Positions 1-9,258 of a stretch of DNA of 64,000 nucleotides are shown here, piece after piece. This DNA comes from Bacillota bacterium (lineage in GTDB: Bacteria > Bacillota > Clostridia > Monoglobales > Firm-18). Position 1 is the first letter of the stretch; each line of letters begins with the position of its first letter. The position numbers were made by a program, and so were the translations under genes. The notes under the pieces are model-generated. The model was not told the DNA's origin. It did no database searches and saw only the letters and a program-made list of their open reading frames with translations. The stretch lies in contig JALOAJ010000002.1 of the NCBI GenBank assembly GCA_023228885.1, positions 62,001 to 126,000 on the forward strand, given 5' to 3'.

Positions 1-1
1 G

Positions 2-1231
2 CTATTTGAATTTTTAAGCTATTTAAGCGCAATGAAAGAGCATTCATACAGTTACAGCGTTTCAAAAACCTCGGCGCAAAATGACAATGCAGTAAAAATC
101 ATGAGCATACACAAAAGCAAAGGCTTGGAATTCCCTGCCGTATTTTTTGTGAGATGCGGTGAAATGTTTAATAAGACGGATTTGCGCTCTCCGTTGCAAT
201 ATGACATTGATTTTGGCATAGGCTGTGATTTTATTGATATTCGGCGCGGCATAAAATACCCAAACTTGTCAAAGACGGCAATATCGCAAAAAAAGCTGTA
301 TTCGCTTTTATCGGAAGAAATGCGAATTATGTATGTTGCGCTCACCAGAGCCCAGCATTTGCTTTTTGTTTCGGCAAGCTGCAACAACATTGAAAAAAAG
401 TTATGCGATTGGGAAAACAGCAGCCCGCTGCCATATACCGTTGCACTGCAAAATACATTTATTGATTGGATTGGCATTGCGTTGGGCGAACAAATGAGAA
501 TGCTTGGTAAAGTCCATGTCCCGCATGAAATTTTGGCTCAAAACGAGGAAAAGCCCGCAATCGAAACCTACGCTGCCGACAAAGCAAGCGACACTGCTTA
601 CTCCAAAGAAATTGCCGAGCGCCTGGAATATGAATACCCGTATAAAGATGCAAAATATATTCCCTCGAAACTTCCCGTTAGCCGTGCAATAGGTGAAGTT
701 ATGTATGAAGTAAATTTAAAAACACCGGAATTTTTGCAAAAGCCTGCAAAAATGACCGCAGCCCTTCGCGGAACGATAATACATTTTGTTTTGCAAAATA
801 TAGATTTGTCGCAAACAGACAGCAAACAGCAAATTCAAAACCAATTGTATGAAATGGTTGCAAAAGGAATGTTAAGCAAGGATTTTGCCAATGTTGTGGA
901 TATTGAAAAACTTTTTATTTTTTTCAAAAGCGATATTGGTTTCAGGATGAAAAGTTCGCCTGAAGTAAAGCGTGAGGTGAAGTTTTTTGTTGATATTCCG
1001 GCAGATAAAATTATAAACGATTTAGACAAAAGCGTTGCAAACGAAACAATTTTGCTTCAAGGAGTTGTGGATTGCTATTTTGTCGAAGACGGGCAGCTTG
1101 TAATAGTCGATTACAAAACAGGGCGCCCCGATAGGGCGGAGTTTCAAAAACAACTTGATTTGTATGCAATGGGGCTTTCAAAAGCACTAAATATGAAAGT
1201 AAAGGAAACTATTTTATACCCACTCGTATAA
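2..1231 (+). CDS. addA: ATP-dependent helicase/nuclease subunit A (AddA), C-terminal part
   Basis: The reading frame is open to the left edge, so this is the last ~409 residues of a protein that normally exceeds 1,100. AddA is the helicase-nuclease subunit of AddAB, the Firmicute counterpart of RecBCD, which resects double-strand ends for recombination. Visible are the UvrD-type helicase motif region (IMSIHKSKGLEFPAVFFV), the motif VI stretch (EEMRIMYVALTRAQHLLFV), and near the C-terminus the RecB-family nuclease core: GVVDCYF, then VDYKTG and Q-x3-Y (QLDLYAMGL). These are the Asp/Lys/Gln/Tyr positions expected for a metal-dependent nuclease. The internal ATG at 32 is not a real start. The gene converges on thrS across a shared hairpin terminator. 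addB, usually just upstream, would lie outside the window. Confidence 0.93.
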   Translation, partial: LFEFLSYLSAMKEHSYSYSVSKTSAQNDNAVKIMSIHKSKGLEFPAVFFVRCGEMFNKTDLRSPLQYDIDFGIGCDFIDIRRGIKYPNLSKTAISQKKLYSLLSEEMRIMYVALTRAQHLLFVSASCNNIEKKLCDWENSSPLPYTVALQNTFIDWIGIALGEQMRMLGKVHVPHEILAQNEEKPAIETYAADKASDTAYSKEIAERLEYEYPYKDAKYIPSKLPVSRAIGEVMYEVNLKTPEFLQKPAKMTAALRGTIIHFVLQNIDLSQTDSKQQIQNQLYEMVAKGMLSKDFANVVDIEKLFIFFKSDIGFRMKSSPEVKREVKFFVDIPADKIINDLDKSVANETILLQGVVDCYFVEDGQLVIVDYKTGRPDRAEFQKQLDLYAMGLSKALNMKVKETILYPLV

Positions 1232-1238
1232 TAATAAA

Positions 1239-1269
1239 TTCGGCACACCCTTTGGTGTGCCGAACCTTT
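1239..1269. terminator. Bidirectional intrinsic terminator between addA and thrS
   Basis: A perfect 11-bp stem (1239-1249 pairing with 1254-1264) closes a 4-base loop. On the plus strand it is followed by CCTTTTTAG. It sits between two convergent stop codons, so it can serve addA on the plus strand and thrS on the minus strand. Confidence 0.85.
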
Positions 1270-3027
1270 TTAGATTGTTTTATTTTTAATTTCTTCTTGT
1301 ATTGCTGTGATAAACTCGTCAAGGGTGAGAGTGCCCAACTCTCCGTCTTTTCTTGAGCGAACAGACACGGTGCCCTGCTCCTCCTCTTTATCGCCCGCAA
1401 TCAGCATATACGGCACTTTTTGCTTTTGCGCCTCACGAATTTTATAACCTATTTTTTCGTTTCGAGTATCTTTTTCAACCCTAAACCCGCAAGCTTGCAG
1501 CCGCGCTGCAACAGCTTCGGCATAATCAAAATGCTTTTCGCTTATAGGCAACACTTTAACCTGAACGGGAGCAAGCCATAGCGGGAATGCGCCGGCGTAT
1601 TTTTCTATCAAAAGGGCAAGCGTTCTTTCATAGCAACCGATGGACGAGCGATGCACAATGTATGGGTGTTTTTTTTGCCCATCCGCATCTATATATTCCA
1701 TCTCAAAACGCTCGGCAAGTTGAAAATCAACCTGTATTGTGATTAATGTGTCCTCCTTGCCGTGCACATTTTTAATTTGAATATCAAGCTTAGGTCCGTA
1801 AAAAGCCGCCTCGCCTTCCGCCTCAACATAGTTTATTTCAAGCCGGTCTAAAATACTTCGCATTATATTTTGAGTGTTTTCCCATTGCTCGGGTGAACCT
1901 ATATACTTTTCCCGATTTTGCGCATCCCATTTAGAAAACCGAAACGACACATCTTCGTCCAAGCCCAAGGTTTTAAGCATGAAGGATGCAAGGTCAAGAG
2001 AGCCCCTAAATTCATCTTCAAGCTGTTCGGGCGTGCACACAATGTGCCCTTCCGACAAGGTAAATTGACGAACGCGTATAAGCCCGTGCATCTCTCCCGA
2101 GGCCTCGTTGCGGAAAAGCGTTGCCGTTTCGTTGTACCGAATGGGCAAATCACGATAACTCCTCATTTTAGAAAGATACGCCTGAAACTGAAAAGGGCAA
2201 GTCATCGGTCGAAGTGCAAAAATCTCTTTATCGCCTTCCTTGCCCATAATAAACATACCGTCACGGTAGTGGTCCCAATGCCCGGATATTTTATATAAAT
2301 CGCTTTTCGCCATAAAGGGGGTTTTAGTAAGCTGATAGCCTCGCTTTTCTTCTTCGTCCTCCACAAAGCGCTGCAATATTTGCATAATTCTTGCGCCTTT
2401 CGGCATTAAAATAGGCAAGCCTTGCCCGATATATTCGCTTGTTGTAAAAAGCTCTAATTCACGCCCAAGCCTATTATGGTCACGCTTTTTCGCTTCTTCA
2501 AGACGGTGTAAATGTTCATCAAGCTGTTGTCTGTCCGGAAAAGAAACACCGTATATCCTTTGCAGCATTTTGTTTTTTTCATCACCGCGCCAATATGCGC
2601 CGGTAACGCTAAGCAGCTTGTATGCTTTAACGGCAGAAGTTTTGCCAAGATGCGGACCTGCGCAAAGGTCTGCAAAATCCCCTTGCCTGTAAAATGTTAT
2701 TGCTTCCCCAGCCGGGATTCCCTCAATAAGCTCGATTTTATACGGCTCGCCCTTTACAAATTCAAGCGCCTCGCTTTTTTCAAGTTCAAACCTTTCGATG
2801 GGTAGTCCCTCTTTTATTATTCTTTTCATTTCCTTTTCAATTTTACCCAAATCATCAGCGGTAAAAGGCGTTTTTGTATCAAAATCATAATAAAAGCCGC
2901 TATCCGTTGCAGGACCTATCGCAAGCTTAACTTCCGGATACAACCGTTTAACGGCATGAGCCAATATATGAGAGGTTGTGTGCCAAAACACCTGCATTTC
3001 ATCCGGTTTAATAAATTCGTTAGACAT
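1270..3027 (-). CDS. thrS: Threonyl-tRNA synthetase lacking the TGS domain
   Basis: Charges tRNA-Thr with threonine in the cytoplasm. The 585-residue product starts directly at the editing domain: H-x3-H at residues 16-20 and the later CAGPH give the four zinc/editing ligands. The class II catalytic core follows (MTCPFQFQAY with the zinc Cys, motif 2 RNEASGEMHGL, motif 3 SSIGCYERTLALL), then an anticodon-binding domain. The usual ~60-residue N-terminal TGS domain is absent, and no in-frame coding for it is present because the upstream gene ends there. The motif 3 wording resembles the second ThrRS clade seen in Clostridia. The ATG overlaps the upstream clpE-like stop by 8 bases and has an AAAGGA ribosome site, so it is probably translated from the same mRNA. 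No T-box leader is visible. Confidence 0.95.
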   Translation of the reverse strand: MSNEFIKPDEMQVFWHTTSHILAHAVKRLYPEVKLAIGPATDSGFYYDFDTKTPFTADDLGKIEKEMKRIIKEGLPIERFELEKSEALEFVKGEPYKIELIEGIPAGEAITFYRQGDFADLCAGPHLGKTSAVKAYKLLSVTGAYWRGDEKNKMLQRIYGVSFPDRQQLDEHLHRLEEAKKRDHNRLGRELELFTTSEYIGQGLPILMPKGARIMQILQRFVEDEEEKRGYQLTKTPFMAKSDLYKISGHWDHYRDGMFIMGKEGDKEIFALRPMTCPFQFQAYLSKMRSYRDLPIRYNETATLFRNEASGEMHGLIRVRQFTLSEGHIVCTPEQLEDEFRGSLDLASFMLKTLGLDEDVSFRFSKWDAQNREKYIGSPEQWENTQNIMRSILDRLEINYVEAEGEAAFYGPKLDIQIKNVHGKEDTLITIQVDFQLAERFEMEYIDADGQKKHPYIVHRSSIGCYERTLALLIEKYAGAFPLWLAPVQVKVLPISEKHFDYAEAVAARLQACGFRVEKDTRNEKIGYKIREAQKQKVPYMLIAGDKEEEQGTVSVRSRKDGELGTLTLDEFITAIQEEIKNKTI

Positions 3028-5326
3028 TTTTATCAGTCCTTTCTGTTTGAGGGCATTTGGCGATTTTACCTGCCCCGCCCGATATTACAATTACATTGTC
3101 ATCGCTGGCGGTAACCGTTACACAACAACCCTTTTTAATTTTATTTGTTATAAACATTTCAGAAATTGTAGCTTCAATTTCCTTTGTTATTACCCTTCGC
3201 ATGGGACGAGCGCCGTACCTAACATCATATCCTTTTTTAACTATATATTCCTTTAGCTTGTCTGTAAAGCTTATAGCAATACCCTTTTTCTCCGCCGCAC
3301 TTGCTAAATCGCTTAACATTAAACTGCAAATGTCAAGCAGTTCCGGCTTGGTAAGCTCTGTAAAAATGATAACATCGTCAATTCTGTTTAAAAACTCAGG
3401 ACGAAAGATTTGGCTAAGCGCCGTGTCAACCTTTGCTTTTATACCATCGGCTCGTGAGGTTGCAAAACCCATGGCGTTTGTTTTGAGGTCAGAGCCTGCA
3501 TTGGATGTCATTATTATTATACAATTTTCAAAATTTACTAACTTTCCTTGGCTATCGGTAAGCCTGCCCTCATCAAAAATCTGCAAAAGCAAATTAAAAA
3601 TATCAGCATGCGCCTTTTCAATTTCATCAAGCAAAATTATGCTGTACGGCTTTCTGCGCACCTTTTCGGTAAGCTGGCCCGCCTCGTCATACCCCACATA
3701 CCCCGGAGGCGAGCCTATCATTTTAGAAATTGAATGTTTTTCCGTGTACTCGCTCATGTCAAGCCTTATAAGGGCGCTCTCATCATCAAAAAGCTCTTTT
3801 GCAAGGGTGCGGACAAGCTCCGTTTTACCCACCCCGGTAGGGCCTACAAATATAAACGACACCGGACGCCTGCTGTCTGACAACCCCGCTCGGTTAATTC
3901 TTATTGCCCGTGACACCGCATTTACAGCGTCCTGTTGACCAATCAGGCGCTTGTGTAATCGCTTTTCCAAATTAATAAGCCTGTCGGATTCCAACTCGGT
4001 TATTCTTTGGACGGGAATTTTTGTCCACATCTCAATGACGGCGGCAATATCATCCACCGTGAGAACTGTTGGTGCGCATTGCTCTTTGAGTTTGCTAATT
4101 TCTTCGGTTAAACGACATTCGTTTATTTTTAAATTAGCCGCCTTTTGATAGTCTTCTATCGAATCGGCAGAGGCAGCGCTTTCTTTTTGTTGTTGAACTG
4201 TTCTTAATTCGTTCTTTAAATTTTCAAGCTTGGTTAGGTTGATGTTATTGAGATTTGCTCTGGAGCCCGCCTCATCAATCACATCTATTGCCTTATCAGG
4301 CAAAAACCTGTCCGAAATGTATCTTTTTGACAAAAGCGTTGCTGTTTTTATTATTTCATCGGTAATTATAACAGTATGATGTCTTTCATAATATTCTTTT
4401 ATACCTTTTATTATTTCAATCGTTTCGCCCACCGATGGCTCCTCTACAATAACAGGTTGAAAACGCCGCTCAAGCGCGCTGTCTTTTTCAATATGCTTGC
4501 GGTATTCTTCAAGAGTTGTTGCCCCTATAACCTGAATTTCGCCCTTTGAAAGCGCTGGCTTTAAAATGTTTGCCGCCCCCATTGCGCCCTCCGCATCACC
4601 GGCAGCCACAATGTTGTGGAGTTCATCAATAACAAAGATAATGTTACCCGCGGCTTTTGCTTCGTCAATAATAGCTTTAACCCGAGCTTCAAATTGACCT
4701 CTAAATTGCGTGCCTGCAACAATCGCCGCAAAATCAAGCAAATATATTTCTTTTTCAAGCAGCTTGGACGGAACATCCTTTTCCGCAATTTTTACCGCAA
4801 GCCCCTCCGCTATCGCAGTTTTTCCAACACCCGGCTCGCCTATCAATACAGGGTTGTTTTTTGTGCGGCGGTTAAGTATTTGCGTTATTCTTTTAATTTC
4901 GTCTTTGCGCCCCACAACCCTATCTATTTTATTGTTTTTAGCCCGCTCGGTCAGGTTAGTGCCAAACTGTTCTAAAACCTTTTTGCCACCCGCCTTTTCC
5001 GTTGCTTTGGTTTTTGCTTTTTTAGGCCTATCATCTGTATTGCCGCCATGTTTATCATTACTTGAATCTGAAAACAAGCCTTCCATCATAGGCATCATTT
5101 CTTGAAACTTTTCCTGCGTAAACTCCGGCAACGACTTCATAATCCCTTTATTCATTTCGTCAAACTGTTTTTCGTCTATTCCCATTTGCGCAATTATATC
5201 GTTAAGCGGCTCAATCCCAAGTTCCTTTGCACAGGTTAAACAATAACCTTCGTTTTTTTGCACACCGCTTTCAACCTTTGTAACAAATACAACAGCAATA
5301 TTTTTATTGCACCGTTTGCATAGCAT
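3020..5326 (-). CDS. clpE: ClpE-like AAA+ unfoldase with N-terminal zinc finger
   Basis: Hsp100 chaperone/unfoldase expected to feed substrates to ClpP or refold aggregates. In order: a C4 zinc finger (C3, C6, C29, C32) typical of ClpE and McsA; a Lys-rich linker; AAA+ domain 1 (Walker A GEPGVGKTA, Walker B IIFVIDELH); a short coiled middle segment; AAA+ domain 2 (GPTGVGKTE, IILLDEIEKAH); and a C-terminal small domain. The Clp_N repeats of ClpC are missing, so ClpE fits better than ClpC. A GTG at 5335 is also in frame, but the ATG at 5326 has GGGGGTG eight bases upstream and gives the family start M-L-C-x2-C. thrS follows with an 8-base overlap. I see no CtsR-type operator. Confidence 0.85.
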   Translation of the reverse strand: MLCKRCNKNIAVVFVTKVESGVQKNEGYCLTCAKELGIEPLNDIIAQMGIDEKQFDEMNKGIMKSLPEFTQEKFQEMMPMMEGLFSDSSNDKHGGNTDDRPKKAKTKATEKAGGKKVLEQFGTNLTERAKNNKIDRVVGRKDEIKRITQILNRRTKNNPVLIGEPGVGKTAIAEGLAVKIAEKDVPSKLLEKEIYLLDFAAIVAGTQFRGQFEARVKAIIDEAKAAGNIIFVIDELHNIVAAGDAEGAMGAANILKPALSKGEIQVIGATTLEEYRKHIEKDSALERRFQPVIVEEPSVGETIEIIKGIKEYYERHHTVIITDEIIKTATLLSKRYISDRFLPDKAIDVIDEAGSRANLNNINLTKLENLKNELRTVQQQKESAASADSIEDYQKAANLKINECRLTEEISKLKEQCAPTVLTVDDIAAVIEMWTKIPVQRITELESDRLINLEKRLHKRLIGQQDAVNAVSRAIRINRAGLSDSRRPVSFIFVGPTGVGKTELVRTLAKELFDDESALIRLDMSEYTEKHSISKMIGSPPGYVGYDEAGQLTEKVRRKPYSIILLDEIEKAHADIFNLLLQIFDEGRLTDSQGKLVNFENCIIIMTSNAGSDLKTNAMGFATSRADGIKAKVDTALSQIFRPEFLNRIDDVIIFTELTKPELLDICSLMLSDLASAAEKKGIAISFTDKLKEYIVKKGYDVRYGARPMRRVITKEIEATISEMFITNKIKKGCCVTVTASDDNVIVISGGAGKIAKCPQTERTDKNV

Positions 5327-5402
5327 AATCTGCACCCCCGCTGAAATTCGCCCACATTTATTAAATCATAAAACCACAGGTTTTAAAATGACCATTGTAT
5401 TT

Positions 5403-5431
5403 ATTATAATACAAACCTTGCGAAATTGCAA
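5403..5431 (-). promoter_or_regulatory. Vegetative promoter of the clpE-thrS operon
   Basis: Read on the minus strand: -35 TTGCAA at 5431-5426, 17-base spacer, -10 TATAAT at 5408-5403. It leaves a leader of roughly 70 bases before the ATG. No CtsR direct repeat or HrcA CIRCE element was found by eye. Confidence 0.75.
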
Positions 5432-5483
5432 TACACGATAATCAACACAAAAACATAAAATTCTTTTAAGTTCTAAAATTATT

Positions 5484-5512
5484 TTGCTTTTTTTTAAAAA
5501 GTATTGTATAAT
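5484..5512 (+). promoter_or_regulatory. Vegetative promoter of the phosphofructokinase gene
   Basis: -35 TTGCTT at 5484-5489, 17-base spacer, -10 TATAAT at 5507-5512, about 33 bases ahead of the start codon. It is divergent from the clpE promoter. Confidence 0.8.
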
Positions 5513-5544
5513 AAAATTGCGAATTTTTAAAAGGGGGAAATGTT

Positions 5545-6762
<1,218 letters not shown>

Positions 6763-6770
6763 AAAATTCC

Positions 6771-6799
6771 TTGTAAATATTATCATAACGGTGTATAAT
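6771..6799 (+). promoter_or_regulatory. Vegetative promoter of the darA-holB-ricT operon
   Basis: -35 TTGTAA at 6771-6776, 17-base spacer, -10 TATAAT at 6794-6799. It places the start site about 28 bases before the darA ATG at 6834. Confidence 0.8.
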
Positions 6800-6833
6800 G
6801 TATATGATATTATATGTGAAGGAGTGGTTTGGA

Positions 6834-7151
6834 ATGAAATTAATTTTGGCAATCGTCCAGCATGAGGATAGTGCGGCAGTTTCAGAAGAACTTACAAAAA
6901 ACAAAATCAATGTTACCAAGCTTGCTTCCACAGGTGGTTTTTTAAGAGCAGGGAATGTTACCTTTTTAATCGGTACAGATGAAGAACATATCGATAATAT
7001 AATTGACATAATAAAAAATAAGTGCAAATCAAGAACGGAGCTTGCAGCGCCCGCCGCCATGTATATGGGGGCATCGGCATGGCCTGTGGAGGTTGTTGTC
7101 GGCGGTGCGACAATATTTGTTTTGGATGTTGACAGGTTTGAAAAGGTATGA
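6834..7151 (+). CDS. darA: c-di-AMP-binding PII-like receptor (DarA/PstA, YaaQ family)
   Basis: A trimeric PII-like signal protein family that binds cyclic di-AMP; its downstream target is not firmly known. The 105-residue sequence starts MKLILAIVQ and carries the hallmark KLASTGGFLRAGNVTFLIG, the ligand-binding loop region, and a C-terminal GATIFVLDVDRF strand. The start is set at the ATG at 6834, nine bases after GGAG; an earlier in-frame ATG at 6798 lies inside the -10 box. The order darA-holB-ricT matches the Bacillus yaaQ-yaaR-holB-yaaT block, with tmk and yaaR missing here. Its stop overlaps the holB start in ATGA. Confidence 0.92.
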   Translation: MKLILAIVQHEDSAAVSEELTKNKINVTKLASTGGFLRAGNVTFLIGTDEEHIDNIIDIIKNKCKSRTELAAPAAMYMGASAWPVEVVVGGATIFVLDVDRFEKV

Positions 7152-8035
7152 TTTTTGACGGCATATACGGGCATGATGATGTAAAGCAAAAACTTGCCGA
7201 TGCAACAAGCAATAACGCTGTTTTCCATGCTTATATATTTTGCGGAAACAGCGGTATCGGCAAAACTTCCGTTGCCCGCAAGTTTGCGAAGCACCTTACC
7301 GGCAACAGCGAGCCTGATATGATTACCGTTACAAATGAGCGGTACGGGGTTAAAAAAGCATCTTTTTCTGTTGATACGGTCCGCGCCGCAAGGCTTGATA
7401 TGTATGTAAAGCCGTATATTGCCGATAAAAAAGTTTTTATTTTTCCAAAAGCAGATACCATGACTGTTGAGGCGCAAAACGCACTTTTAACCGTTTTTGA
7501 AGAGCCGCCTCCATATGTTGTTATAATTTTAATTTCATGTGGGGAACGGGCTTTTTTGCCTACCATTCGGTCACGTGCGCTTGCAATTAGGTTTTCACCG
7601 TTGCCTGACCTTATAATAGCTCAATATCTAAAGGATAAATACAATTCATCCTTTGACGACATCACCATGCGCCTATGCAACGGCAGCATTGAAATGGCAG
7701 ACAGGCTGATGACAAACGAAGGTTTGCGCAACAGTGCAAATGACTTTGCCAAAGTTTTTAAAGAATTTATCGGCACAGACAAACTGTCCATCTACAAAGC
7801 GGCAGAGTTTTTTGAAAAAGAAAAAGATAAATATAACACTTATTTCGATGTTATGAGCATAATGCTTTCCGATTTCTTGTTTGAAAAAGACAACGCCCCG
7901 GGCGTAAATAAAGGTGCTATGGTGGAAATATTGGATAACATTGAAAAAACAAAAGGAGCAATCGCCCGGCACAGAAATTACAATATTGCTGTAAATGAAT
8001 TGCTACTTGGCGCTTGGAGGGCCTTGCATGGTTAA
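7148..8035 (+). CDS. holB: DNA polymerase III delta' subunit
   Basis: Part of the clamp-loader complex that opens the beta clamp around primed DNA. It has the AAA+ fold: P-loop GNSGIGKTS near residue 35, a Walker B region VFIFPKADTM, the sensor stretch NALLTVFEEPPP that aligns with DnaX, and the SRC-like TIRSRA. The Cys4 zinc module is absent; its place between the P-loop and the next strand is short. The 295-residue length is a little below the usual ~330. It overlaps darA by 4 bases and ricT by 8, so all three are likely co-translated. Confidence 0.9.
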   Translation: MIFDGIYGHDDVKQKLADATSNNAVFHAYIFCGNSGIGKTSVARKFAKHLTGNSEPDMITVTNERYGVKKASFSVDTVRAARLDMYVKPYIADKKVFIFPKADTMTVEAQNALLTVFEEPPPYVVIILISCGERAFLPTIRSRALAIRFSPLPDLIIAQYLKDKYNSSFDDITMRLCNGSIEMADRLMTNEGLRNSANDFAKVFKEFIGTDKLSIYKAAEFFEKEKDKYNTYFDVMSIMLSDFLFEKDNAPGVNKGAMVEILDNIEKTKGAIARHRNYNIAVNELLLGAWRALHG

Positions 8036-8900
8036 TATAGTTGGAATACACTTTAAAAATGCGGACAAAATTTATTATTTCGACCCTGAAAATCAATTCT
8101 ATCAAAAGGGTGAAAAGGTAATAGTTGAAACCGTACGCGGCGTTGAAATGGGTGAAGTTGTGCTTTCAAACAGAATGGTGCCGCGCGAATCTGTCGTTAT
8201 GCCGTTAAACCCCATTATGCGCAAGGCGGAAAAAAAGGATTTTAAGCAACTTGCCGAAAACGAAAAGCTGGAAAAAGAGGCTTTCGATGTTTGCAACGCA
8301 AAGGTAAAGGAGCATGGCTTGGATATGAAGCTTATAGATGTTAAATGCACCTTTGACTGCAGCAAAATTTTATTTTATTTTACCGCCGATGGGCGTGTGG
8401 ATTTTCGTGAGCTGGTAAAAAGCCTTGCAGCTGTTTTTAAAACAAGAATAGAGCTTAGACAAATAGGTGTTCGTGACGAAGCGAAAATGTTAGGCGGCAT
8501 GGGCGTATGCGGGATGGAGCTTTGCTGCAGAAGGTTTTTGGATTCGTTCCAACCTGTGTCAATTAAAATGGCTAAGGAGCAAGGATTGTCATTAAATCCT
8601 GCTAAAATTTCCGGCACATGCGGGCGGCTTATGTGTTGCTTGAAGTATGAACAAGAAACTTACGAGCATTTGCTCAAATACACGCCAAAAATAGGCGCAA
8701 TCGTTCAAACCCCGGATGGAAAGGGCACTGTTGTTGAAACCAATCTGCTTACCGGAAAAATAAAGGTGAACCTTAAAAAAAATGATGATAGCGTCAACCA
8801 CATCTACGATGTGAAGGATTTAGTTATAATAAAAGATGCCGACATTAAACTTACACCGGAAGAAGTAAAAGAGTTGGGAAAACTGGAAGATGACAAATAA
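8028..8900 (+). CDS. ricT: PSP1-domain protein RicT (YaaT family)
   Basis: In Bacillus, RicT works with RicA and RicF as an Fe-S complex that stimulates RNase Y-dependent mRNA processing and affects sporulation and competence. The 290-residue product has the PSP1 domain (VRGVEMGEVV, then DVKCTFDCSKILFYFTADGRVDF) and the cysteine-rich segments CGMELCCRRF and CGRLMCCLKYE that supply Fe-S ligands. The start is taken at ATG 8028, preceded eight bases upstream by GGAGG; an earlier in-frame start would lie deep in holB. It is the last gene of the darA operon. RicA and RicF partners are not in the window. Confidence 0.93.
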   Translation: MVNIVGIHFKNADKIYYFDPENQFYQKGEKVIVETVRGVEMGEVVLSNRMVPRESVVMPLNPIMRKAEKKDFKQLAENEKLEKEAFDVCNAKVKEHGLDMKLIDVKCTFDCSKILFYFTADGRVDFRELVKSLAAVFKTRIELRQIGVRDEAKMLGGMGVCGMELCCRRFLDSFQPVSIKMAKEQGLSLNPAKISGTCGRLMCCLKYEQETYEHLLKYTPKIGAIVQTPDGKGTVVETNLLTGKIKVNLKKNDDSVNHIYDVKDLVIIKDADIKLTPEEVKELGKLEDDK

Positions 8901-9037
8901 GCAACTAACACTTGCTTTTGTAATGGCGTTGCCTGCTCATAAGGTAAGGCAATACCCTTTCTTGCACCTTACTTAAATATCTCATGGTGCAAGGTTTAGT
9001 TAAAAATAATATATAAAACTTAAACGGAGGTGTTAAA
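8901..9037 (+). promoter_or_regulatory. Structured intergenic leader before the ferredoxin
   Basis: This 137-base gap can form TTGCCT/AGGCAA (8929-8934 with 8947-8952) plus CTTGCACC/GGTGCAAG (8961-8968 with 8986-8993), or alternatively GTAAGG/CCTTAC (8944-8949 with 8967-8972), which competes with both. No strong -35/-10 pair is visible. No known riboswitch class was recognised. Confidence 0.3.
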
Positions 9038-9208
9038 ATGGCTTATGTCATAACAGACGACTGCATCAGCTGCGGCGCTTGCGAACCGGAATGCCCGGTA
9101 TCATGCATTACGCCGGGTGATGATAAGTATGTAATTGATCCCGAATCGTGTATCGATTGCGGTGCATGTGCAAATGTGTGCCCTGTTGACGCTCCGATTC
9201 CGGAATAA
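9038..9208 (+). CDS. 2[4Fe-4S] ferredoxin
   Basis: A 56-residue clostridial-type electron carrier for low-potential cytoplasmic redox reactions. Two cluster motifs are intact: C9-x2-C12-x2-C15-x3-C19-P and C38-x2-C41-x2-C44-x3-C48-P, with the extra C23 four residues after the first motif. Length and internal two-fold symmetry are typical. The start codon follows CGGAGG by about eight bases. It is preceded by a 137-base gap and closed by a strong terminator, so it may be a single-gene unit. The redox partner cannot be inferred from its neighbours. Confidence 0.96.
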   Translation: MAYVITDDCISCGACEPECPVSCITPGDDKYVIDPESCIDCGACANVCPVDAPIPE

Positions 9209-9213
9209 TTTAG

Positions 9214-9258
9214 ATTAAGGCTGTTTTGAAAAATAACAAAACAGCCTTAATTTTTTTA
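9214..9258. terminator. Strong intrinsic terminator after the ferredoxin gene
   Basis: A perfect 15-bp stem (9214-9228 with 9237-9251) with an 8-base loop runs straight into a T7 run on the plus strand. On the minus strand it lies just past the rsiV stop and may terminate that operon too. Confidence 0.93.

Noticed and set aside
3057..3938. 293-codon open frame on the plus strand opposite the clpE-like gene
   Set aside because: It is the antisense shadow of a conserved AAA+ domain, with no ribosome site and a composition of Ser/Leu-rich mirror codons.
5336..5544. Possible CtsR or CIRCE heat-shock operator upstream of the clpE-like gene
   Set aside because: Neither the CtsR heptad repeat nor the CIRCE inverted repeat is present on either strand.
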